Positions 9,601-20,960 of a stretch of DNA of 64,000 nucleotides are shown piece by piece. Each line of letters begins with the position of its first letter. Within the stretch, counting starts at the first letter, position 1. A model generated the notes under the pieces. It saw only the letters and a list, made by a program, of their open reading frames with translations. It had not been told where the DNA came from and made no database searches. Source of the stretch: Hydra vulgaris (taxonomy: Eukaryota > Cnidaria > Hydrozoa > Anthoathecata > Hydridae); contig NC_088921.1 of NCBI RefSeq assembly GCF_038396675.1, positions 1,050,501 to 1,114,500 on the forward strand, read 5' to 3'. Position numbers and translations under genes: made by a program.

Positions 9601-11281
9601 CAGTAGCGTCCAAAAGTAATTAGACAAATACCTTTTTGGTTATATTTTCTCATCGAGTTAACATTTTTAAAAGAAATTTTGCATAAGCATGTCAAATTAT
9701 ACCGCAATTATGAAAAAGAAAACACAAATCCTAATTTGGGAGTAGTTACTCAAAATTTTGCTAAAAGAATGAAAATGATTGGCTCAAAAGTAATTGGACA
9801 AACTAAATATGTCGTTTAAAAATAAAACTTTCTCAACAAAGGATAAATTTTCAGCATTTTTTATGAAGATTTCTGTTAAATAATACATATAATGTTACGT
9901 GGTGTTATATTCTGTTACATAATGTATATAATCTGTGCATAATCCTAGTACTTCGTTGGAAAACCTTTTGCCGCAACGACAGCATTACATCTACGTGGCA
10001 TTGAACCAACCAAATTAATTAAAACATCAATTTGTATTTACTCCCAAGTGCGCTTAATCAACTCAAACAAATCGTGCTGATTAGATGGTTTCTGAGCACT
10101 AATTTTTCTCTCAATATGTTCCCAAAGATGTTCGATTGGGTTCTGGGTCGGAGATTGTGACGGCCATTCCAAGATACGAACTTTCTTTTGCGCTAAAAAT
10201 TCCGTGACTAGCTTGGAGGTGTGTTTCGGATCGTTGTCGTGTTTGAAAGTCCAACCACGCAACATTTTGTCTTTTGCATGTGGCAGCATTATATCTTTGA
10301 TTATTCCTTTATACATGTTTTGGTCCATAATGCCTTGAACTCGATAGATTGGACCTACTCCATCACGGCTAAAACATGACCAAACCATTACTGAACCACC
10401 ACCATGCTTTACTGAAGGAACTTGGTACTTAACATTATTTCGAAGACCTATTTGACGTCGAACATATTTAATACCATCAGAACCAAACATATTAAACTTT
10501 GACTCATCACTCCATAGTATTTTAGGCCATTGATTTGCTGTCCAATTTAGATGTTCTTTAGCGAATTTTAACCGTGCTCTACGATTTTTTGCAGAAACAA
10601 AAGGTTTTTTAACAGGATGACGTCGCTTAAGACAAAACAACCAAAAAGGTTGTTTGTCTTAAGCAACGCTTTACTGTTGCATAAGAGCAAGAAATCTGAT
10701 GTGACTGTGTAAATTCTCTATGAATTTCTTTAGCACTCTTGCGCCGATCTGCCTTTGACGATCTTACTACAACATTATCTTGGCGAAAAGTTATCAATTT
10801 CGGGCGTCCTGACTTTGTTGAAACTTGGAAGTGACTCCGTTGTTGAAAAACTTTTAATGTATAACCAACTGTTGATCGTGGAATGTTCATATCTATTGAA
10901 GTTTGTCGCACAGTCTTACCGTTATTAAATGCTTGTACGATCAACTTTTTCACTGCCTCGCCTAAATATTTATTATGTCCCATTGCAAATTATTGATCAT
11001 TGAATGTTTTTATAATTATCTGGCTTCAGAAAAAGAAGTTAAAATAGTTTAAGTTATATCAACATTGTTAGAATATAGTTTGTCCAATTACTTTTGAGCC
11101 AATCATTTCCATTATTTTAGCAAAATTTTGAGTAATTATTCCCGAAAGGGAATTTTTGTTTTGTTTTTCATAATTGTAGTTATAATTTGACACGCTAACG
11201 CGAAATTTAATTTAAAAATATTTACTTAATGAGAAAATATAATCAAAAAGGTGTTTGTCCAATTACTTTTGGACGCTCCTG
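9601..11281 (-). mobile_element. Tc1-type DNA transposon with double (IR/DR-like) terminal repeats
   Basis: The left end CAGTAGCGTCCAAAAGTAAT (9601) is mirrored by the right end, whose reverse complement starts CAGGAGCGTCCAAAAGTAAT (ending 11281). The TIRs extend about 50 bp through a CTTTTTGGTTATATTTTCTC-like stretch. An internal repeat of the CAAAAGTAATTGGACAAAC motif occurs at 9784-9806 and inverted near 11074-11095, giving two transposase-site-like repeats per end. The left flank is TA; the right flank is TT, so one target copy has mutated. The single transposase gene is on the minus strand. Confidence 0.92.
9945..10983 (-). pseudogene. Tc1-like DD34E transposase, one frameshift and one premature stop
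   Basis: The start is MGHNKYLGEAVKKLIVQAFN (ATG at 10983), a paired-type helix-turn-helix region. The frame moves by one near 10630-10660, inside a hairpin-forming CTTAAGACAAA segment, and continues as KRRHPVKKPFVSAKNRRAR. Catalytic motifs are present: WSDESKFN, then HDNDPKHTS, then 34 residues later the Glu of QNPIEHLWE, so DD34E is intact. A TAA at 10038-10040 interrupts RTWE, but the same frame continues through VGSMPRRCNAVVAAKG to PTKY and a stop at 9945-9947, the normal Tc1 C-terminus. About 340 residues, the usual family length. Cut-and-paste transposition into TA is the family role; this copy cannot make a full protein. Confidence 0.93.
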
Positions 11282-12019
11282 TTTATTTAAACAACTTTAA
11301 AATATATTCGACAAAATAGAGTGCTCAATGTTCTTAAAAGAGCAGAACAATATTTAGTATTTTAATTTTTTATAACTTGCAATTGGTTACAAGTTGTATT
11401 TTTAAAATATTGTTATTTATAAAATGTTGAATTTAAAGATTTAACCCTTTCATTATGTAATTAGCAAATCAACCAAAACCTAACCAAACCAAGTCACTTG
11501 GTTTGTTTAGGTTTTTAGAGAAAACACTTGGCATGTGTTTTTTCTTCCTTTCGTGTTATTTGAAATCAGTGTCGTGGCAAGTGGCTTGGAAGCCCCCAAA
11601 AAAAACTAATCATAAGGGCCCAAATATCTTTAAAATTTTCCGCTCGGTTAAATTAAAAAATAAAATTAGGTAGGTTAAACATAACCTAGTCATGGTTCTG
11701 TTTAACATGCTTAAGTAAAATAATACTCCTTGCCAATTTTACTAATCTAGTCATGGTTAAAAATATTTTATAAAAATTCAGTATTAAATAAATCAATAAA
11801 ATTAAAACTATTTAAAATTTTTTGAAAAGAAAATTTTAAATAGATCTAATTTTATTGGTTTTTTGAAAAAAAAACTTAGTTAAACTATTTACTTACTGTG
11901 TTTCTAATACTAAGAGTGAACTTAAGAAAGTTTAGAAAAAATTAATTATAATTTATATAAAGTTTTATGATACACCTTTTCAAGATGTATTTTGTATTTT
12001 GAAATTTGTAGTCTAATTT
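11282..12019. repeat. Right direct repeat (11504-11698) in gene-free flanking sequence
   Basis: The 11504-11698 part is the second copy of the 9193-9376 repeat (shared GTGTTTTTTCTTCCTTTCGT and ATAAGGGCCCAAA). The remainder is AT-rich with no gene. Confidence 0.75.
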
Positions 12020-12388
12020 GTAAGGATTACAAAAAAAGATTAAAAATTTTGGATATTCAATCTCTTGTAGACCGTATAGTTCGAGGTGACGTAAGACAGT
12101 GTTTTAAAATAAATAAATGGCTTCGATATTGTAAATTGGTGTAACGTAAATTCGCTCTCATACAGGAAATTTAAATCAAAATCGAACGTGACGTCATAAC
12201 TTTAAGCTAGTTAGAGAATTAATAAAAAACAATGAACAACGTCATCAGAGCGTCATCAGTTTTTTACAAATCGTGTGGTGAACACTTGGAATAAATTGTC
12301 TAAAAACATAGTCAGTGCCACAACAGTAAATAGTTCCAAAGCAAGATTGGACAAATTTTTCGAATCTGAAAACCTTGAAGCTGATTAA
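12020..12388 (+). pseudogene. C-terminal relic of a non-LTR retrotransposon RT protein
   Basis: Broken frames read SLVDRIVRGDVRQCFKINKW, then VVNTWNKLSKNIVSATTV and SSKARLDKFFES, ending LEAD and TAA at 12386-12388. This is the characteristic end of CR1/jockey-type ORF2 proteins (an RRGD-like segment, then VNTWNKLP and SFKxRLDKFW). It is followed by an AATAAT-type microsatellite (12455-12525), as often seen at LINE 3' ends. Confidence 0.7.
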
Positions 12389-12454
12389 CGATGAAATTGG
12401 CTTTATTCCCATTCAATTAACTTATTTGGTTACGCATGCTATAGCTTGTTGCGG

Positions 12455-12525
12455 TACAATAAATAGTAATAACAATAATAGTAACAATAATAATAATAAT
12501 AATAAATAGTAATAATAATAATAAC
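12455..12525. repeat. (AAT)n microsatellite
   Basis: AATAGTAATAACAATAAT-type repeats directly downstream of the LINE relic. Confidence 0.9.
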
Positions 12526-12594
12526 CTTTTTTTTTTAAATAGTTTTTGCCGTGAACGCACGTGTTTTTGGCTGCTCTTCAATGTTAATAAAAAA

Positions 12595-13370
12595 TATTAA
12601 TTATTAAACGGAAATAACGATCAAAAATATCGAAAAAGTTATTACAAACAAGTTTGAAGAACAAAAACGAGCTTTGCTTAAAGAAACAGAAAGGTTATTA
12701 AAAGACCAAGAAAAGAACTTCACACAAATAGTGAGTGGAAATGTAAAAATAATTACTGACTCGACAAAATAGAAAATGAATTAAATGTAAACAAAGTAAA
12801 TATGCGAAATATTGAAAAAGACTTAAACGATGTGAAAGAAAGTCTCAACTTTCAAGAAGAAAAAATAAAGGAAGAATTAAAACAAATAAGGAAGAAATAT
12901 GATCTTGAAATTAAAAATATAAACAAGAAAAATACTGACTTAGAAAACCGCTCTCGTCGAAACAACATTAGAGTCCGATGGTCTAAAAGATCCACCAGGA
13001 GAAAGTTGGAGTGGTTGTGAAAAATCTGTGAAAAATATTTACAAACAACCTTAAAATTTCAACTAAAATTATTGTGGAACGAGCGCATCGAGTTGGGTCG
13101 TGTAAAGAAGACAAAACACCAAGAACTATCGTAGTGAAACTTTTAAGCAACCAAGATAAAATGAAGTGGAATATATATAAATGAAGACTTTGCTAAAGAG
13201 ACGATGGAAGAGAGAAAGAAACTTTGGGAAGAAGTTAAAAATTTTCACAACCACGGTAATAACAATACGCAAAATTTAAATTTAATAAAGTTTTTTGTCG
13301 TGAATTTAGAAAATAAGAAAATTTTTGCGTATAATTAGGAAAAAGTTTTATGTAAGTTTAAAGTTGAAAC
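12595..13370 (+). pseudogene. LINE ORF1-like coiled-coil protein relic
   Basis: Frames give a heptad-rich charged region (KRALLKETERLLKDQEKN, then NMRNIEKDLNDVKESLNFQE). It is followed by the ENRSRRNNIRV motif and, in shifted frames, an IVERAHRVG-like and RTIVVKLL-like segment, then NEDFAKETMEERKKLWEEVK. This order (coiled coil, NRSRRNNI, ERAHR, hydrophobic strand, N-E-D-F) is that of ORF1 proteins of CR1/L2-type LINEs, which bind the element RNA. At least four frame breaks are present. It sits just upstream of the ORF2 relic of the same element. Confidence 0.7.
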
Positions 13371-13430
13371 AAAGTTAGTTCGTTTAACTAAAGGCTAAAC
13401 AAACAATATATTACGAAACGCAACACTTTA

Positions 13431-16400
13431 ATGTTTTTAAATCGGCTAAAAACTTTTTACTTAATAACTCTTACGATCCAGATATGCATTTTTTTTAATG
13501 AAAATAATTTTAACTCGCGGGTTTTTGAATTAGGAACTTTTAAAAATGAATTAAAATCATTAAGCAGTAACTTTACGGTGATACACATAAATATAAGACG
13601 TACAATTAACAATGTTGACAAACTAAAGCATTTTCTTATAGAATGTAACTATTTGTTTAGTATGATTTGCTTAACAGAAACTTGGTGATCTGACGAATCA
13701 TCCAGAATAAATTCAAACCTAATAATTCCGAACTACAAACTAATATCTTATGAGCGAAAAGTTCAAAAACGAGAAGGTGGAATTATAACATATATTCATA
13801 ATGATCTGACAACTAAAATTAGAGACGATCTTTCGGTTTCTGATGCCGATGGTGAGGTCTTTACAATTGAAATAATAAACAAAAAATTAAAAAATATACT
13901 GGTGCCCACCTGTTACAGAGTACCTGAAGGTTATATAAAAAACTTTTCAAACCACCTAATACAAGTATTTCTAAAAAATAATAAAGAGCACAAAATATTA
14001 TTCTGTATTGGACACATAAATATAAACAGTCTACAGTACGATGAAGATGCTGTTACCAAAACCTTTTTTGACGATATGTTTCAACACTACATCTTTCCTA
14101 TAGTAAACAAACCAACCCGGGTAAAATTTAATTCAATCATTGCAATAGACAACATATTGACTAAGTCATTATATGATTCTTCATTAAAACCAGGTGTAAT
14201 CAAAACGGATATATCCGATCACTTTCCGATTTACTTTTCCTTTTTTCACATACAAAAAATAATAACTCTAAAATCAAAGTCTATAAACGAAAAATTAATA
14301 ATTTTACAAATCAACAGTTTAAAGACTCACTATCGGCAGTAAGGTGGGATAGGATTTACCAAGAATGCATCATTGTGCATACCCAACTCCACTTATAATG
14401 AATTTATAGAAAAATTCTTAAAGCACTATGATAATCACTTCCCAATTATAGAACAAGAATTAAAAGTAAAATACTTACAATGTCCATGGATTACCAGAGG
14501 TATAAAAAAAATTGTCAAAAAAAAACTTTATATACATTTCTATTTTTTTCTATTTTTTAAATACAAGTATTTAAAAAATAGAAATGAAAAAAATCTAAAT
14601 ACTTACAAACAATACAAAAGTTTATTTGAAAAAATAAAAAAAAAGTTAGAAGAAAAATTACTATTCAAACCAAATAAAAAATGCAACTGGTGACATTAAA
14701 AAAACATGGAATACTATAAAAGAAATAATTGGGCACAAAAAAGTAAAATCAAATAGTTTACCTGCTCAAATAATCATAGATAATATAGAGTACAGTGACA
14801 AAAATACGATTGCTGAAAAAATCAACGATTTTTTTGTTAACATTGATCCTAATCGTGCCTCAAAAATTAAGTCTCCTAACATCTCATTCAAATCATACCT
14901 AAGTGATACCCAGAGCAAAAAAATTCCTTAAAATTAAATAAGACTGGAGTCTTATTTAATTTATATAGTATAGATGATATCTGTAGTAGGGTAGTGGCAA
15001 ATGTCTTTACATCGATAAATAAACCTATATTTGAAATTTTTAGGTCTTCAATTTAAACAGGAGTTGTACCGGACAAGCTTAAAGTAGCTAAAGTAGTACC
15101 AATATTTAAAACAGGTGAAACATACTTAGTTAATAATCATAAACCTATCTCAGTACTCCCTACCTTTTTTAAGCTTCTCGAGGGAGTAATCTATAACAGA
15201 TTGTATAAGTATTTAATCGAAAATAAAATTCTAAATAAAAAGCAATTCGGTTTCCAAAAACAATATTTAACTGAACACGCAATTCTAGATCTAGTTATGT
15301 GATTCTTTTAATAAAAAACAGTTTGTTCTAGGCATCTTTATAGACCTTTCAAAAGCGTCTGTCTGTAAATCTTAATATCTTACTTAAAAAAATGGAAAGC
15401 AATGGGATAAAAAACATAAGCAACAAATCTAAGCAACAGACAACAATGTGTTTTTTCAGATAATTATAAACACTCACAACTACTAAGAGTTGATATTGGT
15501 GTTCCTCAAGATTCCATTCCTGGACCCCCAAGGTTTCATACTTGGACCATTATATTTGGAGACTACATTATATTTGGAGCAAATAGAGCAGGTTCCATTC
15601 TTGGACCTCTTCTGTTTCTTCTATATATTAACGACCTTACAAAAGCATCGGATAAACTTGATGTAATTATGTTTGCCGATGAAACAAACTTATTTTATTC
15701 CTCGAACTTAATCAAAGATTGTTATGAATGTATGAACAAAGAGCTTAAAAGCTTAAATATATATACTAAATAATCACTAAACGCAGAAAACACAAAATAC
15801 ATACTGTTTCATTCCAAAAACCAAAAAATTAATATACCAACTATCCTTCCCTTACTAAAAATAGATAAAGTAAACATTGAAAGAACAGAAACAACTAAAT
15901 TGCTTAGGTTACTTATTGACGAAAATTTATCTTGGAAAGCCCATATAAGTACAATAAACACCAAAATTTCAAAAAATATTGGGATACTCTACAAAGTTAG
16001 AATTATGTTGTTCCAACATAATCTTAAATCCCTTTATTTTTCTTACATCCAAAGTTATCTTACGTACGCTAATATTACATGGGCAAGTACTCACAAATCC
16101 AAATTGAGTACTATTTATATAAGTCAAAAACATGCATCAAGATTAGTTTATAATAAAGATAAACTTACCCATGCTGAACCCTTATTAAAAATCTTGAATG
16201 CTCTAAATGTTTACCTAATGAACATCTATCAAAACGTACTAGTCATGCTTAAATACAAACTTGGACTAGTCCCATCACATTTTTTAGACAACTTCTTTCA
16301 AGTTAGCTCTAATAGATATATAACATGAGCAACAGGCAACTTCTCACTGCCGAAAAGAACAACAAATTTCTCACGGTTTTATATTTCCTACCGGGTTCCG

Positions 16401-16526
16401 TACCTATATAACAAAATAATATCAAAAAGTATAGAACTTAAAGTATTAAATAATCCTGCCAACATGATAAAAAAATTAAAACACCTCATACTTAATATCA
16501 ACAATTATATTGACATGTATTAAACT
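13431..16526 (+). pseudogene. CR1/L2-type LINE ORF2 relic: endonuclease plus reverse transcriptase
   Basis: Endonuclease segments: TVIHINIRRTINNVDKLKHF and MICLTETW (13550-13690), GGIITYIHNDLT, ILFCIGHININ (~14010-14030) and ISDHFPIYFSF (~14212-14245), which carries the SDH catalytic signature. RT segments in changing frames: VVPIFKTGETYLVNNHKPIS (~15085-15150), FKLLEGVIYNRLYKYL, KQFGFQKQYLTEHAIL, FILGPL and SILGPLLFLLYINDLT (duplicated), then MFADETNLFYSS, where the second Asp of FADD is Glu (codon 15681-15683). C-terminal part: LLIDENLSWKAHISTINTKI to about 16328, then a tail to TAA near 16520. Many stops and frameshifts are present. The family copies itself by target-primed reverse transcription; this copy is dead. 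The clade (CR1 versus L2) is not resolved. Confidence 0.85.
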
Positions 16527-16799
16527 TAACATCAAAATTTATACTAAAATGTTTATGGGTATCACTGACTGTATACTGTTTAACCACTTTTGACTATATA
16601 TAAATATAAAATAGGCTTTATTTAACCATTTAAAGAGGTACTCGATGATGAGTCTTCTTAGACTTCTACGAGTTTTCCTTTACAAAAACATGTATATATC
16701 TAAAGTAACAACAAATTTCATTTAAAATTTGATTTACACAACGTTTACAAAATGTTTTTTAATATATTAAAAAACATTTTAGTGTGATCACAGATATTC
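16527..16799. other. LINE 3' UTR-like sequence and spacer
   Basis: AT-rich with no coding signal. A fold-back AAAATGTTTTTTAATATATT...AAAAACATTTT lies near 16750-16782. Confidence 0.5.
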
Positions 16800-17281
16800 C
16801 ACAATTGGATCAGCACATATGATTATGGAAGATTGTGAGGATAGTGAAGATGATAATATTGAAGATTCAGATTCATTTTTCGCTTATACTACTACGTCTT
16901 CGAGCTTGACTGTATCAGAACCAGGTTCTGAAGATAATAACACTGAAGAAAGTGAAGCAATCAGTTTACAGACGTTCATCTAAGAGCCAATGCAGAAGAT
17001 TTTTTAATGCCGCCAAAAAGAGCATGGGTAGTCATTTTTTAATGCCGCCGAAAAGAACAATGGGTGGTCTTGCTTATAGACAAAATCAAAGCAAAGCTCA
17101 ACAGGTAGATCTTATAAGTAATATTTTGTCTGACAAAACATCTTCTGAAACAAATCCATCTAGAAATTCAAATCAATGGAAAGATGAACCCCTCAGAAGA
17201 AGCTCGCGTTTTAAAGATTGGAAATCAATAAATTTAGTAGATATGCGGCAGTTTCTTGGAGTTCTTCTTCATGTGGGGTGA
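16800..17281 (+). pseudogene. piggyBac-type transposase N-terminal fragment
   Basis: A Ser/Asp/Glu-rich start (DCEDSEDDNIEDSDSFF) is followed after a frame change by basic sequence. It ends RSSRFKDWKSINLVDMRQFL-GVLLHVG and TGA at 17279-17281. The W-x-x-I-x-L-x-x-M-x-x-FLG-x-L-x-x-G pattern is that of the helical region at the start of the piggyBac (DDE_Tnp_1_7) domain. The DDD catalytic region is absent downstream, so this is a 5' fragment. The call depends on one conserved segment. Confidence 0.6.
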
Positions 17282-17527
17282 GTCAATACTATGGTAGTTA
17301 AAAATGCCTTTTTTATAAAAAAATAAAATAAAAAAAACTTTAGATATCTTTACCTCTTGTTACGCAATATATTTTCAAACTAAGCATGTTTTGCAATAAG
17401 TGTGTTTATTTTTTGTCAAATTATTATAAAGTGATGACGTAATCTTAAATCTGTTTACGTCCCCGGCAATTATCTAATGAATTTTAATTAGAGGAACAAC
17501 TGTTTCGGCGAGACAAATTCTGAAGTA
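17282..17527. other. AT-rich spacer
   Basis: No gene or repeat is recognised. Confidence 0.5.
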
Positions 17528-18506
17528 GGGTGATTCGGGGCAGAATGAGACAACGGGAACATAAGGCAAATTTCTTTATTCTTCTCTGGAGACAAAGAGG
17601 ATTAAAGAAATTTGGTTATAATCATTATCCCAAAATTATTATAAAGGATTTAATTTATGTTTTTACTTGCAATGCTAAACAAACCTGTTTTTTGGAATAT
17701 TTAGTTTATTTAATGAAAAAATATCTAGTTTTATTGTGACGTAGTAAAACCGTCGTATTTTTAACTCGCTTCTTAGCGAAATCATAATAAATGCAAATCT
17801 TAGTCTTAATTAATACTTACAAATACCAGATTTGTGCTGATTATTTTAAAAAAATAATTTCTTTATTATTCATTACCCAAAAAGAAAAGTTAACTTATTT
17901 GATTCGTAATGTAAGAACTTTAGGTTTTTAACACGCAGTCTTTGTTGGAAAGATGAGGCAATCCATTATTCAGTTTTCTTTAAAGTTTATAGACCAGCAT
18001 AAATTTTTCCCTTACTTTTTGTAACTCACTAAAAACATCAAAAAACTATTTGTAAACATTTTATGGTTATTTATGACAATTAGAAGTTAAAAATGAATAC
18101 TCGGTTCCAAAAGATTCGCTGAACATGTGGCCGTGGCGCAGTGGTTAGAATGCTTGCTTTATAAGCAAGAGATCTAGGTTCAAAACGAGCCTTGGACATA
18201 TTTCGCGTCACGGTAAGGAAGGAGGCGTTAACTTCCTGATTAAATGCACTTCCGCGGTGCTCTGTGACAAGACCGTTAGGTCTTCTTGGGGCACCTAAAT
18301 AACAGTATAAAAAACATAAAAGTAATTTAAATGAGGATTTTTTAAGCTAAAATTAGCTTAAATATAGTAATATATAGTAAAATATAGTAGCTTTAAAGCT
18401 ACCATACTTTTTATGAGTTATATTTATTATCTTTTGATAATAATGAGTTATATTTATTATCACAAAAAATAATTAATTTAAGTCTCAATACTGCCCCGAA
18501 TTACCC
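17528..18506. mobile_element. 979-bp non-autonomous pogo-type MITE
   Basis: The left end GGGTGATTCGGGGCAGAATG (17528) is mirrored by CTGCCCCGAATTACCC ending 18506, with adjoining GAGAC/GTCTC also matching. TA dinucleotides flank both ends (17526-17527, 18507-18508). The TIR is nearly that of the right end of the pogo element at 1528-1542, so both belong to one family. The interior has only short spurious frames plus a nested tRNA-derived SINE. Confidence 0.85.
18125..18300 (+). mobile_element. tRNA-derived SINE nested in the MITE
   Basis: Promoter boxes are visible: A box TGGCGCAGTGG (18134-18144) and B box GGTTCAAAACG (18177-18187). A 7-nt anticodon-like loop TTTATAA sits between CTTGC and GCAAG stems. 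The head is followed by a GC-richer body (GGAAGGAGGCGTTAACTTCC, GTGACAAGACCGTTAGGTCT) ending near 18300. The B box departs from GGTTCGANNCC and no acceptor stem closes, so it is a SINE head rather than a functional tRNA gene. Confidence 0.75.
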
Positions 18507-19152
18507 TATGAAACAAACAAAGTTTGCCATTTTTATATATATTATAAAACACGGAACTTGTAAATATTTGTACGGCTAAATAAGTGAAATAAAAAAAAAA
18601 GTTTCGCGGATTTTAAAGTTATTTTTGTAATGGATTTTGAATTTTGCGAAAATGTTGTTTTGCTTTACTGACTTAAGTAATGGCTGTTTCAGTTAACGTT
18701 TGGTTTAAGTGAAAAAAAAAAGTTATTTTCATATTGATCTTACAATGTGTACATTTGATCATAAATATCTGAAATATATATTTTTTTAGATTTTTTTTAG
18801 ATAAAAAGTATAAACAAATTACTAAAATTTAGCCAGGTTCATCATTTGCCACGTTTATTATAAAATTGAGGAAAGTTTTTATTAATTTGTTCAGTGTTAT
18901 AAAATAAAACATTTTAAATTCTTTTTACAGAACAAAATTATCTCTAAAGTTATAAAAGTTTAAGTAGCACATTATAGAAATGATTTTTAAAAATAACAAG
19001 AAGCTGTAAAGCTCGCTTGAAACAGCCGCGTTAAAATATAAAACTAATGTGAAAAAGTTTTAATAAAATTAAAACTATAAATAACTATTAAAAAAAAATT
19101 AACAAAAATTTACTTAACGCAGAATACTTTTCTCATTTTAACTAAAGTTTAA
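18507..19152. other. Gene-free AT-rich interval
   Basis: No domain, open frame or repeat is recognised in either strand. Confidence 0.5.
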
Positions 19153-19245
19153 ACAGGGTTGTGGAGTCGGAGTCGTAGAGTCGGAGTAGCGACGCTTTTA
19201 GCGAAGTTAGAGTCGCTAAACAAAGTCGCGACTCCGACTCCAATA
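19153..19245. repeat. Short GC-rich fold-back repeat
   Basis: GTGGAGTCGGAGTCG near 19161 is mirrored by CGACTCCGACTCC at 19228-19241. The internal GAGTCGGAGTAGCGACG is mirrored loosely by AGTCGCTAAACAAAGTCGCG. About 90 bp, likely a small MITE or its remnant. Confidence 0.75.
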
Positions 19246-19419
19246 GCAAAATTTCTCGGTATTGCACGTGCATGTACAAAATGTTCTTCTAAAAAAAATA
19301 AGTTTAAATACTTTGTAGTTATATAAAGTATTCTAAGTTATAGAATAACTGAAAAAACCTCCGTCTATATAGTTTAAACTAACAATAAACATATTTAAAT
19401 AAACACTAAATTTAGACAG

Positions 19420-19595
19420 ATGTAGAAGATGTAGAAAATTTAGATGTAGAAAGATGTATGACATGTATGTAGAAAGATGATGTATGACATGTATGTAGAA
19501 AGATGTATGACATGTATGTAGAAAGATGTACGACATGTATGTAGAAAGATGTATGAAAGATGTAGACAGATATAGAAAATTTAGACAGATGTACG
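19420..19595. repeat. 23-bp tandem repeat, about 4-5 full copies plus partial units
   Basis: The unit AGATGTATGACATGTATGTA plus GAA recurs from about 19452 to 19550, flanked by shorter AGATGTAGAAAATTTAGAC units. Confidence 0.9.
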
Positions 19596-19784
19596 GCCCC
19601 TATAGACAAGACGCCTTTGACATTTTTTTATTACATCTCAAGTGATTTTATATTTTATAGAACTGTTGAAATCAAGTCCGTTCACCCACGTAGATAAAAT
19701 AAAAGAGCTTTTAATGGGTTTCAGTTATGAAAGCTTAATTTCAGTTGATTTCTGTTTAATATATATAGGGAGAGTTGAGATAAG

Positions 19785-19950
19785 TCGGGATAGCTTAGTT
19801 GAACAATTCCTTGCAATTATTCAATACTAACAAAAACGCCCATAGCAGGTTTATAGGTTTGAATCCCAGCTCTGCCAACTCAGTGTGAGTAGATCTTCGG
19901 TACAAATGAACTCGCCTTGATCAACTCTGCTATCGTGAAGCTTCCTCTAC
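19785..19950 (+). mobile_element. Probable tRNA-derived SINE fragment
   Basis: An A-box-like TAGCTTAGTTG (19791-19801) and a good B box GGTTTGAATCC (19856-19866) are about 55 nt apart, followed by GC-richer sequence (CAGCTCTGCCAACTCAGTGT) unlike the AT-rich flanks. No complete cloverleaf forms. Confidence 0.5.
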
Positions 19951-20099
19951 AATTTATAAAATAAATAAAATATAGTTCAGAGAAAAAAAAATTACCACTT
20001 ATCACTAATACTGTCTCAAAGCATAGATTGGTAAACTAATAATAAGTCGAGAAGCGACTGAACCTAAATAATTTACTAAATAAAGACAGAAACATTTTT

Positions 20100-20350
20100 C
20101 AAAACTTATGTAGAACCTGTAAAAATAAATGACCTAAGACTATTTGATAAAATATTGATAAATATATAAATGACCTAAGACTATTTGATAAAATATTGTT
20201 AACATAAAGTCACAATAGTTATAATAAGTCAACTTTTTCTGATAACAACTCTAAAATACAACAAACAATACTTTAAAAACGTAAAATAATAGTAAAAATT
20301 TTTACTATTATTTTGCGTTTTTAAAATGTTGTTTGTTGTATTTCAAAATT
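20100..20350. repeat. Direct repeat pair and a 90-bp perfect-like hairpin
   Basis: AAATGACCTAAGACTATTTG occurs twice (~20128 and ~20167). At 20253-20343 an inverted repeat runs from AAATACAACAAACAATACTT to its mirror, meeting at AAAAATTTTT near 20299 with only a few mismatches and no spacer. Confidence 0.85.
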
Positions 20351-20584
20351 GAGCACAATTAATTGTGCTAAAAATGTTGCATTCTGATATTAATCTAATA
20401 TACGGATTCGATATCAAATGTTTTAGTTGTTAGACGCAGACTGTTGTAACTGTAAAGTAGTGAAATATTAACAAAGAGAATAATATCAACCGCATTTATT
20501 TTGCGAATCATTTAGATACCGCAGAGAAGTGTGAGGGCATACTGCGACAGCGACAGATCCAGGATTTTTTGGTAATTGAGATAG
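20351..20584. other. Spacer
   Basis: No gene recognised. Confidence 0.4.
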
Positions 20585-20960
20585 CTAACTTCGAGACATG
20601 GAGCAAACAGCAAACATTTGTATGTTTATGCTTATGTCAAAGAATGAGGCTGTGCAAAAAATTGCTATGGTTGGAGGCTGGTAATGAAAAAGCCCTTTGA
20701 TTTCATTTCTTCCCCCCACCCCCCCTCCACCAATACGATGGGGGCAACAAATTGATAAAAAAATTTTGTGTACTATTCTCAATTAGACATATATTCATCG
20801 ATAAAATTCAAGTTTCATAGTATTATCTCTCAGCGTTCTATAATTATGACCATATAAAATTGTATATAAAATTATATAGTTTAAACCCCCTCGAATTGAG
20901 GGGGTTTAAACTTTATAATTTTCGAACGCTTAGAGGATACTATGAAACTTAAAATTTATC
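20585..20960. repeat. Palindromic element related to 6586-7195
   Basis: It shares the layout of the 6586-7195 element: GGAGGCTGGTAATGAAAAAG-CCCT in the left half, a C-rich stretch (CCCCCCACCCCCCCTCCACC), ATTATGACCATATAAAA, and a centre CCCCCTCGAATTGAGGGGG at about 20886-20905. The mirrored right half (CTATGAAACTTAAAATTTAT) is shorter and truncated near 20960. Confidence 0.75.
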
